The notes under the pieces: generated by a model
Seen by the model: the letters and a program-made list of their open reading frames with translations, nothing else
Database searches by the model: none
What the model was told of the DNA's origin: nothing
Translations under genes and position numbers: made by a program
In this document: one piece after another, positions 17,741 to 25,722 of the stretch
How the letters are laid out: each line of letters begins with the position of its first letter
Position numbering within the stretch: the first letter of the stretch is position 1
From: an uncultured Rhodospirillaceae bacterium
Lineage (GTDB): Bacteria > Pseudomonadota > Alphaproteobacteria > Azospirillales > Azospirillaceae
DNA length: 64,000 nucleotides
Assembly: GCA_937927415.1 (NCBI GenBank)
Contig: CALBDS010000001.1
Coordinates: 124,001-188,000, forward strand
Direction of reading: 5' to 3'

Positions 17741-17986
17741 TCAGGGGCGCGCGGCCTCGTCCTTCTTCACGGCATGGTCCGCCGCGGGATGGGCAGCCGG
17801 GGCCGCCTGATTGGGCAGGGTCTTGCCGTCCGCGGGGGCGGCTTCATCCTCGTCCTTCAGACCGGCCTTGAAGTTCTTGATGCCCTTGGCAAGATCGCCC
17901 ATCACCTTGGGCAGCTTGCCGGCTCCGAACAGAAGCAGGACGATCAGGAGAACGATGATCCAGTGCCAAATACTGCTAAATCCCAT
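17741..17986 (-). CDS. tatA: Sec-independent protein translocase TatA
   Basis: An 81-residue pore-forming Tat subunit. Starting at the ATG at 17986 it reads MGFSSIWHWIIVLLIVLLLF, then the conserved FG hinge and amphipathic helix (GAGKLPKVMGDLAKGIKNFK), then a charged tail ending HAVKKDEAARP. Longer in-frame starts up to 18055 would place unrelated residues before the membrane helix and are rejected. It leads tatABC and follows the ATPase gene at 18083. Confidence 0.96.
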   Translation of the reverse strand: MGFSSIWHWIIVLLIVLLLFGAGKLPKVMGDLAKGIKNFKAGLKDEDEAAPADGKTLPNQAAPAAHPAADHAVKKDEAARP

Positions 17987-18082
17987 GGTGCCTTTTCCTG
18001 AGCGGTCATGCCCCAAACGCCGCGGCACTATGGCAGAAAGCCCCTGGTGCCGCAACGTCGGGAGGAGCCTTTCGATAACAAA

Positions 18083-19333
18083 TCAGCGCGGCTTTTCCAT
18101 GGCAAAAACGAACACCTGCCCCCAATCGGGACTGACCGAGACATACGAGTCCTCCGTCGGCAGGAACTGCCCCGGCATCCGTGAATGCAGGTGGACCGCC
18201 CCCCCCTGCCCGTCCGCCAGGCTGAGATGGACCAGGCTGGAGCGGCCCAGCAGCCGGGCCGTCATCACCCGCGCCAGATTGGGAACCCCCGCCCCCGCCG
18301 CGGGCAGCGGCGCCAGCCGCAGCGCCTCGGGCCGGATCAGCACCTCGGCCTCCACACCGTCGGCCAGTCCGGCGGCAGACACCGCCCCCACCGGGGTATC
18401 CACCCGCCCGCCGCGCACCACGCCGGTGATGCGGTTGGCCTCCCCAAAGAAAGCGGCGGCGTAGGCGCTGACCGGGCGGGTGTAAAGGTCCACCGGGCAT
18501 CCCATCTGCACCACCCGCCCCGCCTGCATCAGGATGATGCGGTCGGCCAGGAACATCGCCTCTTCCGGGTCGTGGGTGACCAGCATGGTGGCCGCACCGT
18601 TCTTTTTCAGAACGTGCAGGGTTTCGTCACGGATCTGTTCGCGCAACCGGGCGTCCAGGCCGGAAAAGGGTTCGTCCAGCAGCAGCACCGCCGGTTTGGG
18701 CGCCATGGCGCGGGCCAGCGCCACCCGCTGCTGCTGCCCCCCGGAAAGCTGGTGGGGAAAGGCGGCGGCGTAGCCCGCCATGCCCACCTGTTCCAGCGAT
18801 TCCAGGGCGCGGGCCTTGCGGGTGTCGGCGGGCAGCGCGTCAAGGCCGAACCGCACGTTGTCCAGCACCGACAGGTGAGGGAACAGGGCGTAATCCTGGA
18901 ACACCAGCCCCACACCGCGGCGTTCCGGCGGCACATCACCACTGGTATCGGCCACCACCCGTCCGCCGATGCGCACGCGGCCCGACTGCAACGGCTCCAG
19001 CCCGGCGGCCAGCCGCAGCAGCGAGGACTTGCCGCAGCCGGACGGCCCGCACAGGCACACGATCTCTCCCGCACCGATGGACACCGAGACGTCGTTCACC
19101 GCCACCACGCTGCCGTAACGGTGGGTCACGCCGTCCAGCGCCAGGGCTTCCACCGGCAGCGGTGTCGGGGCAGCCGCAGGACCGCGGGCATCCAGCGGGG
19201 CCGCGCCAACGCCGGCCGCCACGCCGGCCGGTTGGCAGGGGCTATCCGCACCGCCGAAAGCGGCCGATGGCACTCCCGCATCCGCCACACCGCGGGGAGC
19301 CGCCCCCGATGCCCGAGAGAAGGGAAAATTCAT
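18083..19333 (-). CDS. Orphan ABC transporter ATP-binding protein, FbpC/PotA-like
   Basis: A 416-residue ATPase. Walker A GPSGCGKSS, Q-loop VFQDYALFPHLSV, signature LSGGQQQRVALARAMA and Walker B LLLDEPFSGLDA place it with the Fe3+/spermidine-type importer ATPases, and a C-terminal TOBE-like region (IRPEALRL, MTARLLGRSSLVHLSL) follows at about residue 290. No permease or binding-protein gene lies nearby, so its partner is unknown. About 65 residues before the ATPase core are Ala/Gly/Pro-rich and have no counterpart in the family. The ATG at 19333 has AAGGCAGGG upstream; a TTG at 19360 would add nine residues. The gene sits between scpB (with a structured repeat in the gap) and tatA. Confidence 0.9.
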   Translation of the reverse strand: MNFPFSRASGAAPRGVADAGVPSAAFGGADSPCQPAGVAAGVGAAPLDARGPAAAPTPLPVEALALDGVTHRYGSVVAVNDVSVSIGAGEIVCLCGPSGCGKSSLLRLAAGLEPLQSGRVRIGGRVVADTSGDVPPERRGVGLVFQDYALFPHLSVLDNVRFGLDALPADTRKARALESLEQVGMAGYAAAFPHQLSGGQQQRVALARAMAPKPAVLLLDEPFSGLDARLREQIRDETLHVLKKNGAATMLVTHDPEEAMFLADRIILMQAGRVVQMGCPVDLYTRPVSAYAAAFFGEANRITGVVRGGRVDTPVGAVSAAGLADGVEAEVLIRPEALRLAPLPAAGAGVPNLARVMTARLLGRSSLVHLSLADGQGGAVHLHSRMPGQFLPTEDSYVSVSPDWGQVFVFAMEKPR

Positions 19334-19452
19334 CGCCTGCCCTGCCTTGTCCGGTCGCAAAAGATGGGGTGACTAGCTAAACGCGGACCGGCAGCATATG
19401 CAATTGGTTCTTAATATCGGGGCGAAGTTTTTCCGTTCCCCGAACGGTTCTC

Positions 19453-19610
19453 ATACCATCCAGCGTAAAGCCTGACACATCAGGCTTTACGCCCGCCCTC
19501 AGTCGGCGGGCGCGGCCAGCCGGCCGCTTGCCTTCGCAGGCATAAGCCTGCGGGGCCGCGGTCGCGGCCCTTACCGTCGAGCGTAAGTCAAGACTTACGC
19601 TCGACGGTAT
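19453..19610. repeat. Five-hairpin structured repeat, copy A
   Basis: A 158-bp element bounded by ATACC and GGTAT. In order: hairpin 1, 19464-19475 with 19480-19491 (loop CACA); hairpin 2, GCGGCC 19512-19517 with 19522-19527 (loop AGCC); hairpin 3, CGCAGGC 19535-19541 with 19546-19552 (loop ATAA); hairpin 4, GGGCCGCG 19553-19560 with 19563-19570 (loop GT); hairpin 5, an 18-bp perfect stem 19572-19589 with 19592-19609 (loop AA). Related copies lie at 36906-37062 and, inverted, at 40693-40854. The terminal T at 19610 supplies the last base of the scpB TGA stop. Confidence 0.9.
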
Positions 19611-20260
19611 CAGTCCTCATCCCCATCATCGGCCCGCGGCAGGGGCAGCCCGTCGTCGCCGCCGTTCACCACGCCATAGAACACCGGGCGGGAATCCAGC
19701 AGGCCGGCGGCGCGCAGATCCTCCACGCCCGGCAGGTCGCGCAGATGCTCCAGCCCGAAATGGTCGAGGAAATGTTCGGTGGTGATCCATGTCAGCGGAC
19801 GGCCCGGTGATTCCCGCCGCTTGCCCGGCCGGATCCATCCGTTTTCCATCAGGATATCCAGCGTACCCTTGCTGGTCGCCACCCCGCGGATCTGTTCGAT
19901 CTCGCCACGGGTGACCGGCTGGTGATAGGCGATGATCGCCAGGGTTTCGATGGCCGCCCGCGACAGCCGGCGGGCCACCTCCTCTTCCTGGCGCAGCAGG
20001 GGCGCCAGATCGGGGGCGGTGCGGAACGCCCAGCCGCCGCCCACCCGCAGCAGCACCACCCCGCGGGTGGCGTACTGGCCCTGCAGTTCCGCCAGCAGAT
20101 CGGCCACGTCCCAGCCGGCGCCGATGCGGGCGGCCAGCAGCACCTCGCTCACCGGATCGGCGGCGGCGAACAGCAGCGCCTCCAGCAGGCGGAGCTTGGC
20201 GGTTCTCTCATCCGGCCCGGACGGCTGGTCCGGGGCGGCGTTCACAGTATCGTCGGTCAT
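19610..20260 (-). CDS. scpB: Segregation and condensation protein B
   Basis: A 216-residue cytosolic protein made of two winged-helix domains. ScpB dimers bind ScpA and the SMC ATPase to compact and segregate the chromosome. Typical stretches are RLLEALLFAAADPVSE near the start, LSRAAIETLAIIAYHQPVTRGEIEQIRG (positions about 95-122) and GRPLTWITTEHFLDHFGLEHLRDLPG. It follows scpA by 10 bp. The stop codon coincides with the edge of structured repeat copy A. Confidence 0.95.
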   Translation of the reverse strand: MTDDTVNAAPDQPSGPDERTAKLRLLEALLFAAADPVSEVLLAARIGAGWDVADLLAELQGQYATRGVVLLRVGGGWAFRTAPDLAPLLRQEEEVARRLSRAAIETLAIIAYHQPVTRGEIEQIRGVATSKGTLDILMENGWIRPGKRRESPGRPLTWITTEHFLDHFGLEHLRDLPGVEDLRAAGLLDSRPVFYGVVNGGDDGLPLPRADDGDED

Positions 20261-20270
20261 GATGGGGTGT

Positions 20271-21050
20271 TTAACGGGGCACGCGGCGGATGAACAGCGG
20301 GCTGAACGCCCCCTCCTGCTTCAACTCCACCTCCCCCGCCTTGGCAAGCTCCAGCGTGGCGGCGAAGGTGGCGGCCAGAGCCGAGCGGCCCATCAGCGTT
20401 CCCTGGATGCCCGGCGGCAGGAAAGCCGACAGGGTGGCCCAATCGGGCATCCGCCCCAGCAAATCGCCCATCCGGCGCACCGCATCCTCGATGGAGAAAA
20501 GGCGCATCGGCTCCATGTGCAGCACGCCGCCTTCCTTGCGCTTCTTATGCGCGCCATAGGCCCGCAGCAGGTCGTACAGAGAAACCTGATAGACCGGCTT
20601 TTCCAGGATGGCGAGTTCCTCGGGCGCGCCGCGGGCGAAGACGTCGATGCCCAGGCGCGGACGGCCCATCAACTGCTCGGCAGCCGCCTTCATGGCTTCC
20701 AGCCGCTGAAGCTGGAAGGCCAGGGCCGCCGCCATATCCTCCGCCGGCGGGTCTTCCTGGTCCGGTTCGGGCAGCAGCAGGCGGGATTTGAGGTAGGCCA
20801 GCCACGCCGCCATCACCAGATAGTCGGCGGCCAGTTCCAGCCGCACCCGCCCGACCGCCTCGATGAAGGCCAGATACTGGTCGGCAAGCTGAAGGATCGA
20901 CAGGCGGGCCAGATCCACCTTCTGCTCACGCGCCATGGTCAGCAGAACGTCGATCGGCCCTTCGAAACCGTCGAGGGCCAGAACCAGTTGATCGGAGGAG
21001 GACAGCCCCTCCCCCGTCTCAGCCTCCCCGGTCTGAGGCGTGTCGCTCAT
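20271..21050 (-). CDS. scpA: Segregation and condensation protein A
   Basis: A 259-residue kleisin that bridges SMC heads and ScpB. The N-terminal family signature FEGPIDVLLTMAREQKVDLA is at residues 29-48, followed by ILQLADQYLAFI and ADYLVMAAWLAYLKSRLLLP; the C-terminal winged helix ends near EGAFSPLFIRRV. It begins one base after the M50 protease stop and is followed closely by scpB, so the three genes are one transcription unit. Confidence 0.95.
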   Translation of the reverse strand: MSDTPQTGEAETGEGLSSSDQLVLALDGFEGPIDVLLTMAREQKVDLARLSILQLADQYLAFIEAVGRVRLELAADYLVMAAWLAYLKSRLLLPEPDQEDPPAEDMAAALAFQLQRLEAMKAAAEQLMGRPRLGIDVFARGAPEELAILEKPVYQVSLYDLLRAYGAHKKRKEGGVLHMEPMRLFSIEDAVRRMGDLLGRMPDWATLSAFLPPGIQGTLMGRSALAATFAATLELAKAGEVELKQEGAFSPLFIRRVPR

Positions 21051-21051
21051 G

Positions 21052-21732
21052 TCAGTGGTTGCCGCTGAGCGCGGCCACCAGATTGAGCGCCCAATCCACC
21101 AGCGGCCCCATGACCCAGGAAAACACGTTGAGGTCCACGCCGATCTCCCGCCCCAGCAGCGGCAGCAGGAACAGCACGCCGATCAGAACCAGGATGCCGT
21201 ATTGCTCCATGCGGGCCAGCGGCATGGCCAGGGACCGCGGCAGGATGCCCACCGCCACCCGTCCGCCGTCCAGCGGCGGCAGCGGGATCAGGTTGAACAC
21301 CATCAGCACCACGTTGGCGAGGATGGACACCTCCATGATCGCCTTGATCCACATGTCGCCCAGCCCGTCGGGGTCCGGCAGCATGCCCCAGATCCACGCC
21401 GACACCACCGCCAGCAACAGGTTCGCCCCCGGACCGGCCAGCGCCACCCACACCATGTCACGGCGCGGGTGGCGCAGACGGCCGAAGTTCACCGGCACCG
21501 GCTTGGCCCAGCCGAACACGAAGCCGGTGGTGAAATACATCAGCGCCGGCAGGATGATGGTGCCGAACGGGTCGATGTGGCGCAGCGGGTTGAACGACAC
21601 CCGGCCCAGCCGCAAGGCGGTGTCGTCCCCCAGCTTGGACGCCACCCAGCCATGGGCGGCTTCGTGCATGGTGATCGCCAGAATGGCGGGAATCCCCACG
21701 GCGGTGATCTTGAACAGCCACTCTTCGATCAT
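21052..21732 (-). CDS. Site-2 protease family (M50) membrane metalloprotease
   Basis: A 226-residue membrane protein with about five to six hydrophobic helices. The zinc motif HEAAHGWVAS (HExxH) is in the first membrane region (about residue 23), and the third ligand region is NLIPLPPLDGGR (about residue 145), as in small rhomboid-unrelated M50B peptidases. Such genes sit beside scpAB in many alphaproteobacteria. The natural substrate is not known. It starts 24 bp after the nagZ stop. Confidence 0.92.
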   Translation of the reverse strand: MIEEWLFKITAVGIPAILAITMHEAAHGWVASKLGDDTALRLGRVSFNPLRHIDPFGTIILPALMYFTTGFVFGWAKPVPVNFGRLRHPRRDMVWVALAGPGANLLLAVVSAWIWGMLPDPDGLGDMWIKAIMEVSILANVVLMVFNLIPLPPLDGGRVAVGILPRSLAMPLARMEQYGILVLIGVLFLLPLLGREIGVDLNVFSWVMGPLVDWALNLVAALSGNH

Positions 21733-21756
21733 GAAGAACCTTTCAGGCGCCCGTCG

Positions 21757-22779
21757 TCAGGCGAGCAGAGCATCAAGCCGGTTGCGCAGGGCCGCCGCAT
21801 CGATGACATCGGGGGTTTGCCACAGTTTCACCGCCCGCTGCCACCGCCGCGCGGCCTCATCGCTCAAGATGGGGGTGGCGCGCACCGCTTCCACCATGTC
21901 CGGCATCTCGCCGTTGCAATGCAGGGCCACGTCGCAGCCCGCGGCCAGCACCGCGCGGGTGCGCTCGGCCATCGTGCCGTGCAGGGCGCCCATGGACAGG
22001 TCGTCGCTGAACAGCAGCCCGTCGAACCCGATGGACGGCCCGCGCACCACATCGCGGATGACGGTGGCCGAGGTGCTGGCCGGTGCCGCCGGATCCACCG
22101 CCGTCAGCACCACATGGGCCACCATCGCCAGCGGCAGGTCGGCCAGGGCGCGGAAGGGGGCGAAATCGGTCGTCTCCAGCGCCGCCCGCGGGGCGTCCAC
22201 CACCGGCAGTTCGGCATGGCTGTCGGCAAAGGCGCGGCCATGGCCGGGAATGTGTTTGATGACCGGCAGAACGCCGCCGGCCAGCATTCCTTCCGCCATC
22301 GCGCGGGACAGGTCGGCCACCAGCGCCGGATCACGCCCGAACGCGCGATCGCCGATGATGTCGTGGGCACCCTCCACCGGCACGTCGCACACCGGGGCGC
22401 AATCGACGGTGATGCCGAGGCTCCGCAGCATGTGGGCCAGCAGCCGCCCGTTGATCCGGGCCGCCTCCAGCCCCGCGGCACGGTCGCGGAGCGCCAGCGC
22501 CCCGATCAACCCCGCCGGAGGATGGGCCGGCCAATGGGGTGGGCGCAGGCGGGCGACCCGGCCCCCTTCCTGATCAATCAGCACCGGAGCGTCGGAACGG
22601 CCGACGCTGGCGCGCAGATCCGCCACCAGCGACTCGACCTGTGGTGGCGAGTCGCAGTTGCGGCGGAACAGGATGAAACCCAAAGGATCGGCATCGCGGA
22701 AAAAATCCCGCTCATCCGCGCTCAGTTCCGTACCGGCGCAGCCCAGAACAATGGCCCGCGGCCGATCAGGGTGCGACAA
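21757..22779 (-). CDS. nagZ: Beta-N-acetylhexosaminidase NagZ (GH3)
   Basis: A 340-residue cytosolic glycoside hydrolase family 3 enzyme that removes GlcNAc from anhydromuropeptides during peptidoglycan recycling. Visible motifs are DQEGGRVARLR (about residue 68), KHIPGHGRAFADSHAELP with the acid/base His, and LLFSDDLSMGAL with the catalytic Asp. The start is a TTG at 22779 that overlaps the end of the SPOR-protein gene by 14 bp, indicating translational coupling. Confidence 0.94.
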   Translation of the reverse strand: MSHPDRPRAIVLGCAGTELSADERDFFRDADPLGFILFRRNCDSPPQVESLVADLRASVGRSDAPVLIDQEGGRVARLRPPHWPAHPPAGLIGALALRDRAAGLEAARINGRLLAHMLRSLGITVDCAPVCDVPVEGAHDIIGDRAFGRDPALVADLSRAMAEGMLAGGVLPVIKHIPGHGRAFADSHAELPVVDAPRAALETTDFAPFRALADLPLAMVAHVVLTAVDPAAPASTSATVIRDVVRGPSIGFDGLLFSDDLSMGALHGTMAERTRAVLAAGCDVALHCNGEMPDMVEAVRATPILSDEAARRWQRAVKLWQTPDVIDAAALRNRLDALLA

Positions 22780-23968
22780 GGATGCACCCCACGCTCTGAG
22801 CCTTCAGCGATGCGCAGATGGAGCGCGCCCGCGTTTCGTCCACCACACCGGCCTGGACGCGGTAATAGGTGGAACCGTTGATGGTCGCCTGGGCAAAGCT
22901 GACGCCCAGCCCGCCCAGAACGTCGGCGTGACGGCTGGACAGCCGCTTCCACTCGCCCTGTGCCTGGGCTTCCGACGGGACGGAGGCCAGTTGCACCCGC
23001 CAGCCGCCGCGCCCAGCGCCGCCCGGACGGGCCGAGGGCGGGACCAGCGTGCCCGATGCCGACGCCGTGGCCGGCTGCGGCGCCGCCGCCGGGGTGGTGG
23101 TCGGCGGCGGAGTCAGGGCGACGGGAACCGGCTTTGCCGCAGCCGCCGGCTGCTTGCCGGCCGCTGCCGGAGGCGGCAGGGCCGCCGCCGTGACGGAGGC
23201 CGCGGGATGAGCCGCGGGGGCAGCCGGGACCCGCCCCGCAGGCGCCGGAGTCCCCACCACCGTGGCGCCGGGCTTTGCCGGAGTCGCCGGATTGGCGGCG
23301 GACGGCGGAGCGGCGGGCACGGCCGCGGGCTTGGGAGCCACCGGTTTGGGCTTGGCCGGAGCGGTGGGCAGCGCCGCAATCTGTGAGGACTGGCCGGCGG
23401 CCGGAGGCGCCGGGGCCAAAGCGGACGCCGGCGGGGCGGATGCCACCACCGGCGGGGGGGCAGACGTGGGGGCGGACGGCGCGGCCGTCCCCTGCCCCGG
23501 AGCCGCCGACGGACGGGACGCGGCGTCCGCGGCCGGAGCAGCAGCCGGCGGCTGGGGTGCCGGCACATCGGCGACCGCCACCACCGGAGCCGGCTGGAGC
23601 GGCGGCACCTGCGGCGACACCACCGGGCGCGGCAGCGGCTGTTCCGGGGGCGGCAGCAGCCGTTCAATCCCCTGCTTGGCCCCCGCCGCGGCGTTCAGCC
23701 GTTCATAGACGAGCTTGTCCTGATGCGGCACCTCGTACCCGCCGGGATCCTGGGGGCGGGTCTTGGTCGGGGCGGCGTCCGCTTCCAGCAGCGGGGGCGC
23801 GCCGTTGTGGGCGGCATGCTGCCCGCGGCTGTAAGCGAAGACGATCACCCCGGCGAACGCGGCAACGCCCACCACCGCACCGCCCAGCGCCAGCATGCCC
23901 CGCCGCCCCGAACGGGCGGGCGGGTAGCCGTAGGGGTCGGCTCCGTATTGGGCGTCGTCGTACTGCAT
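22766..23968 (-). CDS. SPOR domain membrane protein
   Basis: A 400-residue protein from the ATG at 23968, two bases after the argS stop. A short cytoplasmic Tyr/Asp-rich tail (QYDDAQYGADPYGYP) precedes one membrane helix (LALGGAVVGVAAFAGVIVFAYS, read in two parts), a very long Pro/Ala linker (about residues 100-320) and a C-terminal SPOR domain (WRVQLASVPSEAQAQGEW, TYYRVQAGVVDETRARSI). SPOR domains bind glycan strands stripped of stem peptides at the division septum. argS-SPOR-nagZ is a conserved alphaproteobacterial order. Confidence 0.92.
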   Translation of the reverse strand: MQYDDAQYGADPYGYPPARSGRRGMLALGGAVVGVAAFAGVIVFAYSRGQHAAHNGAPPLLEADAAPTKTRPQDPGGYEVPHQDKLVYERLNAAAGAKQGIERLLPPPEQPLPRPVVSPQVPPLQPAPVVAVADVPAPQPPAAAPAADAASRPSAAPGQGTAAPSAPTSAPPPVVASAPPASALAPAPPAAGQSSQIAALPTAPAKPKPVAPKPAAVPAAPPSAANPATPAKPGATVVGTPAPAGRVPAAPAAHPAASVTAAALPPPAAAGKQPAAAAKPVPVALTPPPTTTPAAAPQPATASASGTLVPPSARPGGAGRGGWRVQLASVPSEAQAQGEWKRLSSRHADVLGGLGVSFAQATINGSTYYRVQAGVVDETRARSICASLKAQSVGCILVAP

Positions 23969-23969
23969 C

Positions 23970-25718
23970 TCAGCGCATCTCCTCCACCGGCTCGACGCCC
24001 ATGACCTGAAGACCGGAGGCAATCACCGTCGCCACGGCATGAACCAGGGCAAGGCGCGCCACCGAGATCCCCTCGTCACCGTCGATCAGGAATCGCATGG
24101 TGGCGTCATCCTTGCCCTTGTTCCACAAAGCATGGAAGTCCGAAGCAAGGTCGTAGAGGAAAAATGCAACACGGTGTGGCTCGTGTGCCTCTGCAGCCGC
24201 CTCCACCAGCCGCGGCCAGGTGGCCATGCGGCGGATGATTTCCATCTCCTCCGGCGCCTCCAGACGGCTGAGATCGGCCTTGGCCAGGGCCGCAACGCTG
24301 ATATCACGGCCATCTTCCGCGGCTTTGCGCAGCACCGACTTGCAGCGGGCGTGGGCATACTGGACGTAGAAGACCGGGTTGTCCTTGGATTGCTCGGTGA
24401 CCTTGGCGTAGTCGAATTCCAGCGTCTGGTCGTTGCGGCGGGTCAGCATGATGAAGCGGACCACGTTCGCCCCCACCGACTCGATCACGTCGCGCAGCGT
24501 GACGAAGGTGCCGGCGCGCTTGGACATCTTCACCGGCTCGCCGTTCTGCAACAGGTGGACGAGCTGGCAGATCTTGACGTCCAGGGATCCCTGCTTGGCG
24601 GTGACGGCGGTGGTGGCCGCCTGCATCCGCTTGACATAGCCGCCGTGGTCGGCCCCCAGCACGTCGATCAGCGTCGGCGAGCCGCGGCGGAACTTGTCGT
24701 AGTGATAGGCGATGTCGTTGGCAAAATAGGTGTTGGTGCCGTCCGACTTCTTCAGCGGGCGGTCGACGTCGTCGCCGAAATCGGTGGACCGGAACAGGGT
24801 CTGCGGGCGGGGTTCCCAATCGTCGGGCTTCTTGCCCTTGGGCGGTTCCAGCACGCCGACATAGATCAGCCCCTGATCCTCCAGCGCCTGCAGCGCGGCC
24901 CCCACCGCCCCCGATTCGACCATGGCGCGTTCGGAGGTGTAGACGTCCATGCTGACGCCCAGCAGGCCCAGATCCTCGCGGATCCAGTCCATGATCATGG
25001 ATATCGCAAAATCGCGGCAGACCGGCAGCCACACCGATTCGTCGGTGCCCACCCATTTGTCGCCGTCACGCGCGGCCAGCGCCTGCCCCACATCCTTCAG
25101 ATAGGCGCCGGGGTACAGGCCCGCCGGGATCTCCCCGATGTCCTCGCCCAGCGCCTCGCGGTAGCGCAGATAGGTCGAACGCCCCAGCACCTGCACCTGG
25201 GCGCCGGCGTCGTTGATGTAGTATTCGCGGGTGACCTTGAAGCCGGCCTTCTTCAGCAGCGACGCCAGGGCATCGCCGAACACCGCACCACGGCCGTGCG
25301 CCGCGTGCAGCGGGCCGGTGGGGTTGGCCGAGACATATTCCACATTGACCGCATGACCGCCCCCGGCGTCGCTGTCGCCATAGGCGGTGCCGGCGGCCAG
25401 GATGTCGCGGACCCGCTCCTGCCACACCGCGGGCGTCAGGCGCAGATTGACGAATCCGGGACCGGCGATGTCGGCCGACACCACGTCGCCGCGGGCGGTC
25501 AGCCGGTCCACCAGCATCTGCGCCAGGGCGCGCGGCGCCATCTTCGCCGGCTTGGCCAGCACCATGGCGGCGTTGGTGGACAGGTCGCCGTGGGCGGGGT
25601 CGCGCGGCGGCTCCACCGTCACCCGCGACAGGTCCAGCCCGGCGGGAATGCTCCCCGCTTCGGCCAGTGACGCCAGGATGGCCCGGATATCGTTCTCGAA
25701 CGCCTTGAAAATATTCAT
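23970..25718 (-). CDS. argS: Arginyl-tRNA synthetase
   Basis: A 582-residue class I synthetase. The N-terminal ArgRS additional domain begins MNIFKAFENDIRAIL. The HIGH-type motif is in NPTGPLHAAHGRGAVFGD (about residue 122), and the KMSK-type motif is VKMSKRAGTFVTLRDVI. The C-terminal anticodon-binding DALR domain contains FYVQYAHARCKSVLRKA. The ATG at 25718 is chosen over a codon at 25736 because it matches the usual family N-terminus. It lies 4 bp after the dgt stop. Confidence 0.97.
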   Translation of the reverse strand: MNIFKAFENDIRAILASLAEAGSIPAGLDLSRVTVEPPRDPAHGDLSTNAAMVLAKPAKMAPRALAQMLVDRLTARGDVVSADIAGPGFVNLRLTPAVWQERVRDILAAGTAYGDSDAGGGHAVNVEYVSANPTGPLHAAHGRGAVFGDALASLLKKAGFKVTREYYINDAGAQVQVLGRSTYLRYREALGEDIGEIPAGLYPGAYLKDVGQALAARDGDKWVGTDESVWLPVCRDFAISMIMDWIREDLGLLGVSMDVYTSERAMVESGAVGAALQALEDQGLIYVGVLEPPKGKKPDDWEPRPQTLFRSTDFGDDVDRPLKKSDGTNTYFANDIAYHYDKFRRGSPTLIDVLGADHGGYVKRMQAATTAVTAKQGSLDVKICQLVHLLQNGEPVKMSKRAGTFVTLRDVIESVGANVVRFIMLTRRNDQTLEFDYAKVTEQSKDNPVFYVQYAHARCKSVLRKAAEDGRDISVAALAKADLSRLEAPEEMEIIRRMATWPRLVEAAAEAHEPHRVAFFLYDLASDFHALWNKGKDDATMRFLIDGDEGISVARLALVHAVATVIASGLQVMGVEPVEEMR

Positions 25719-25722
25719 GATC

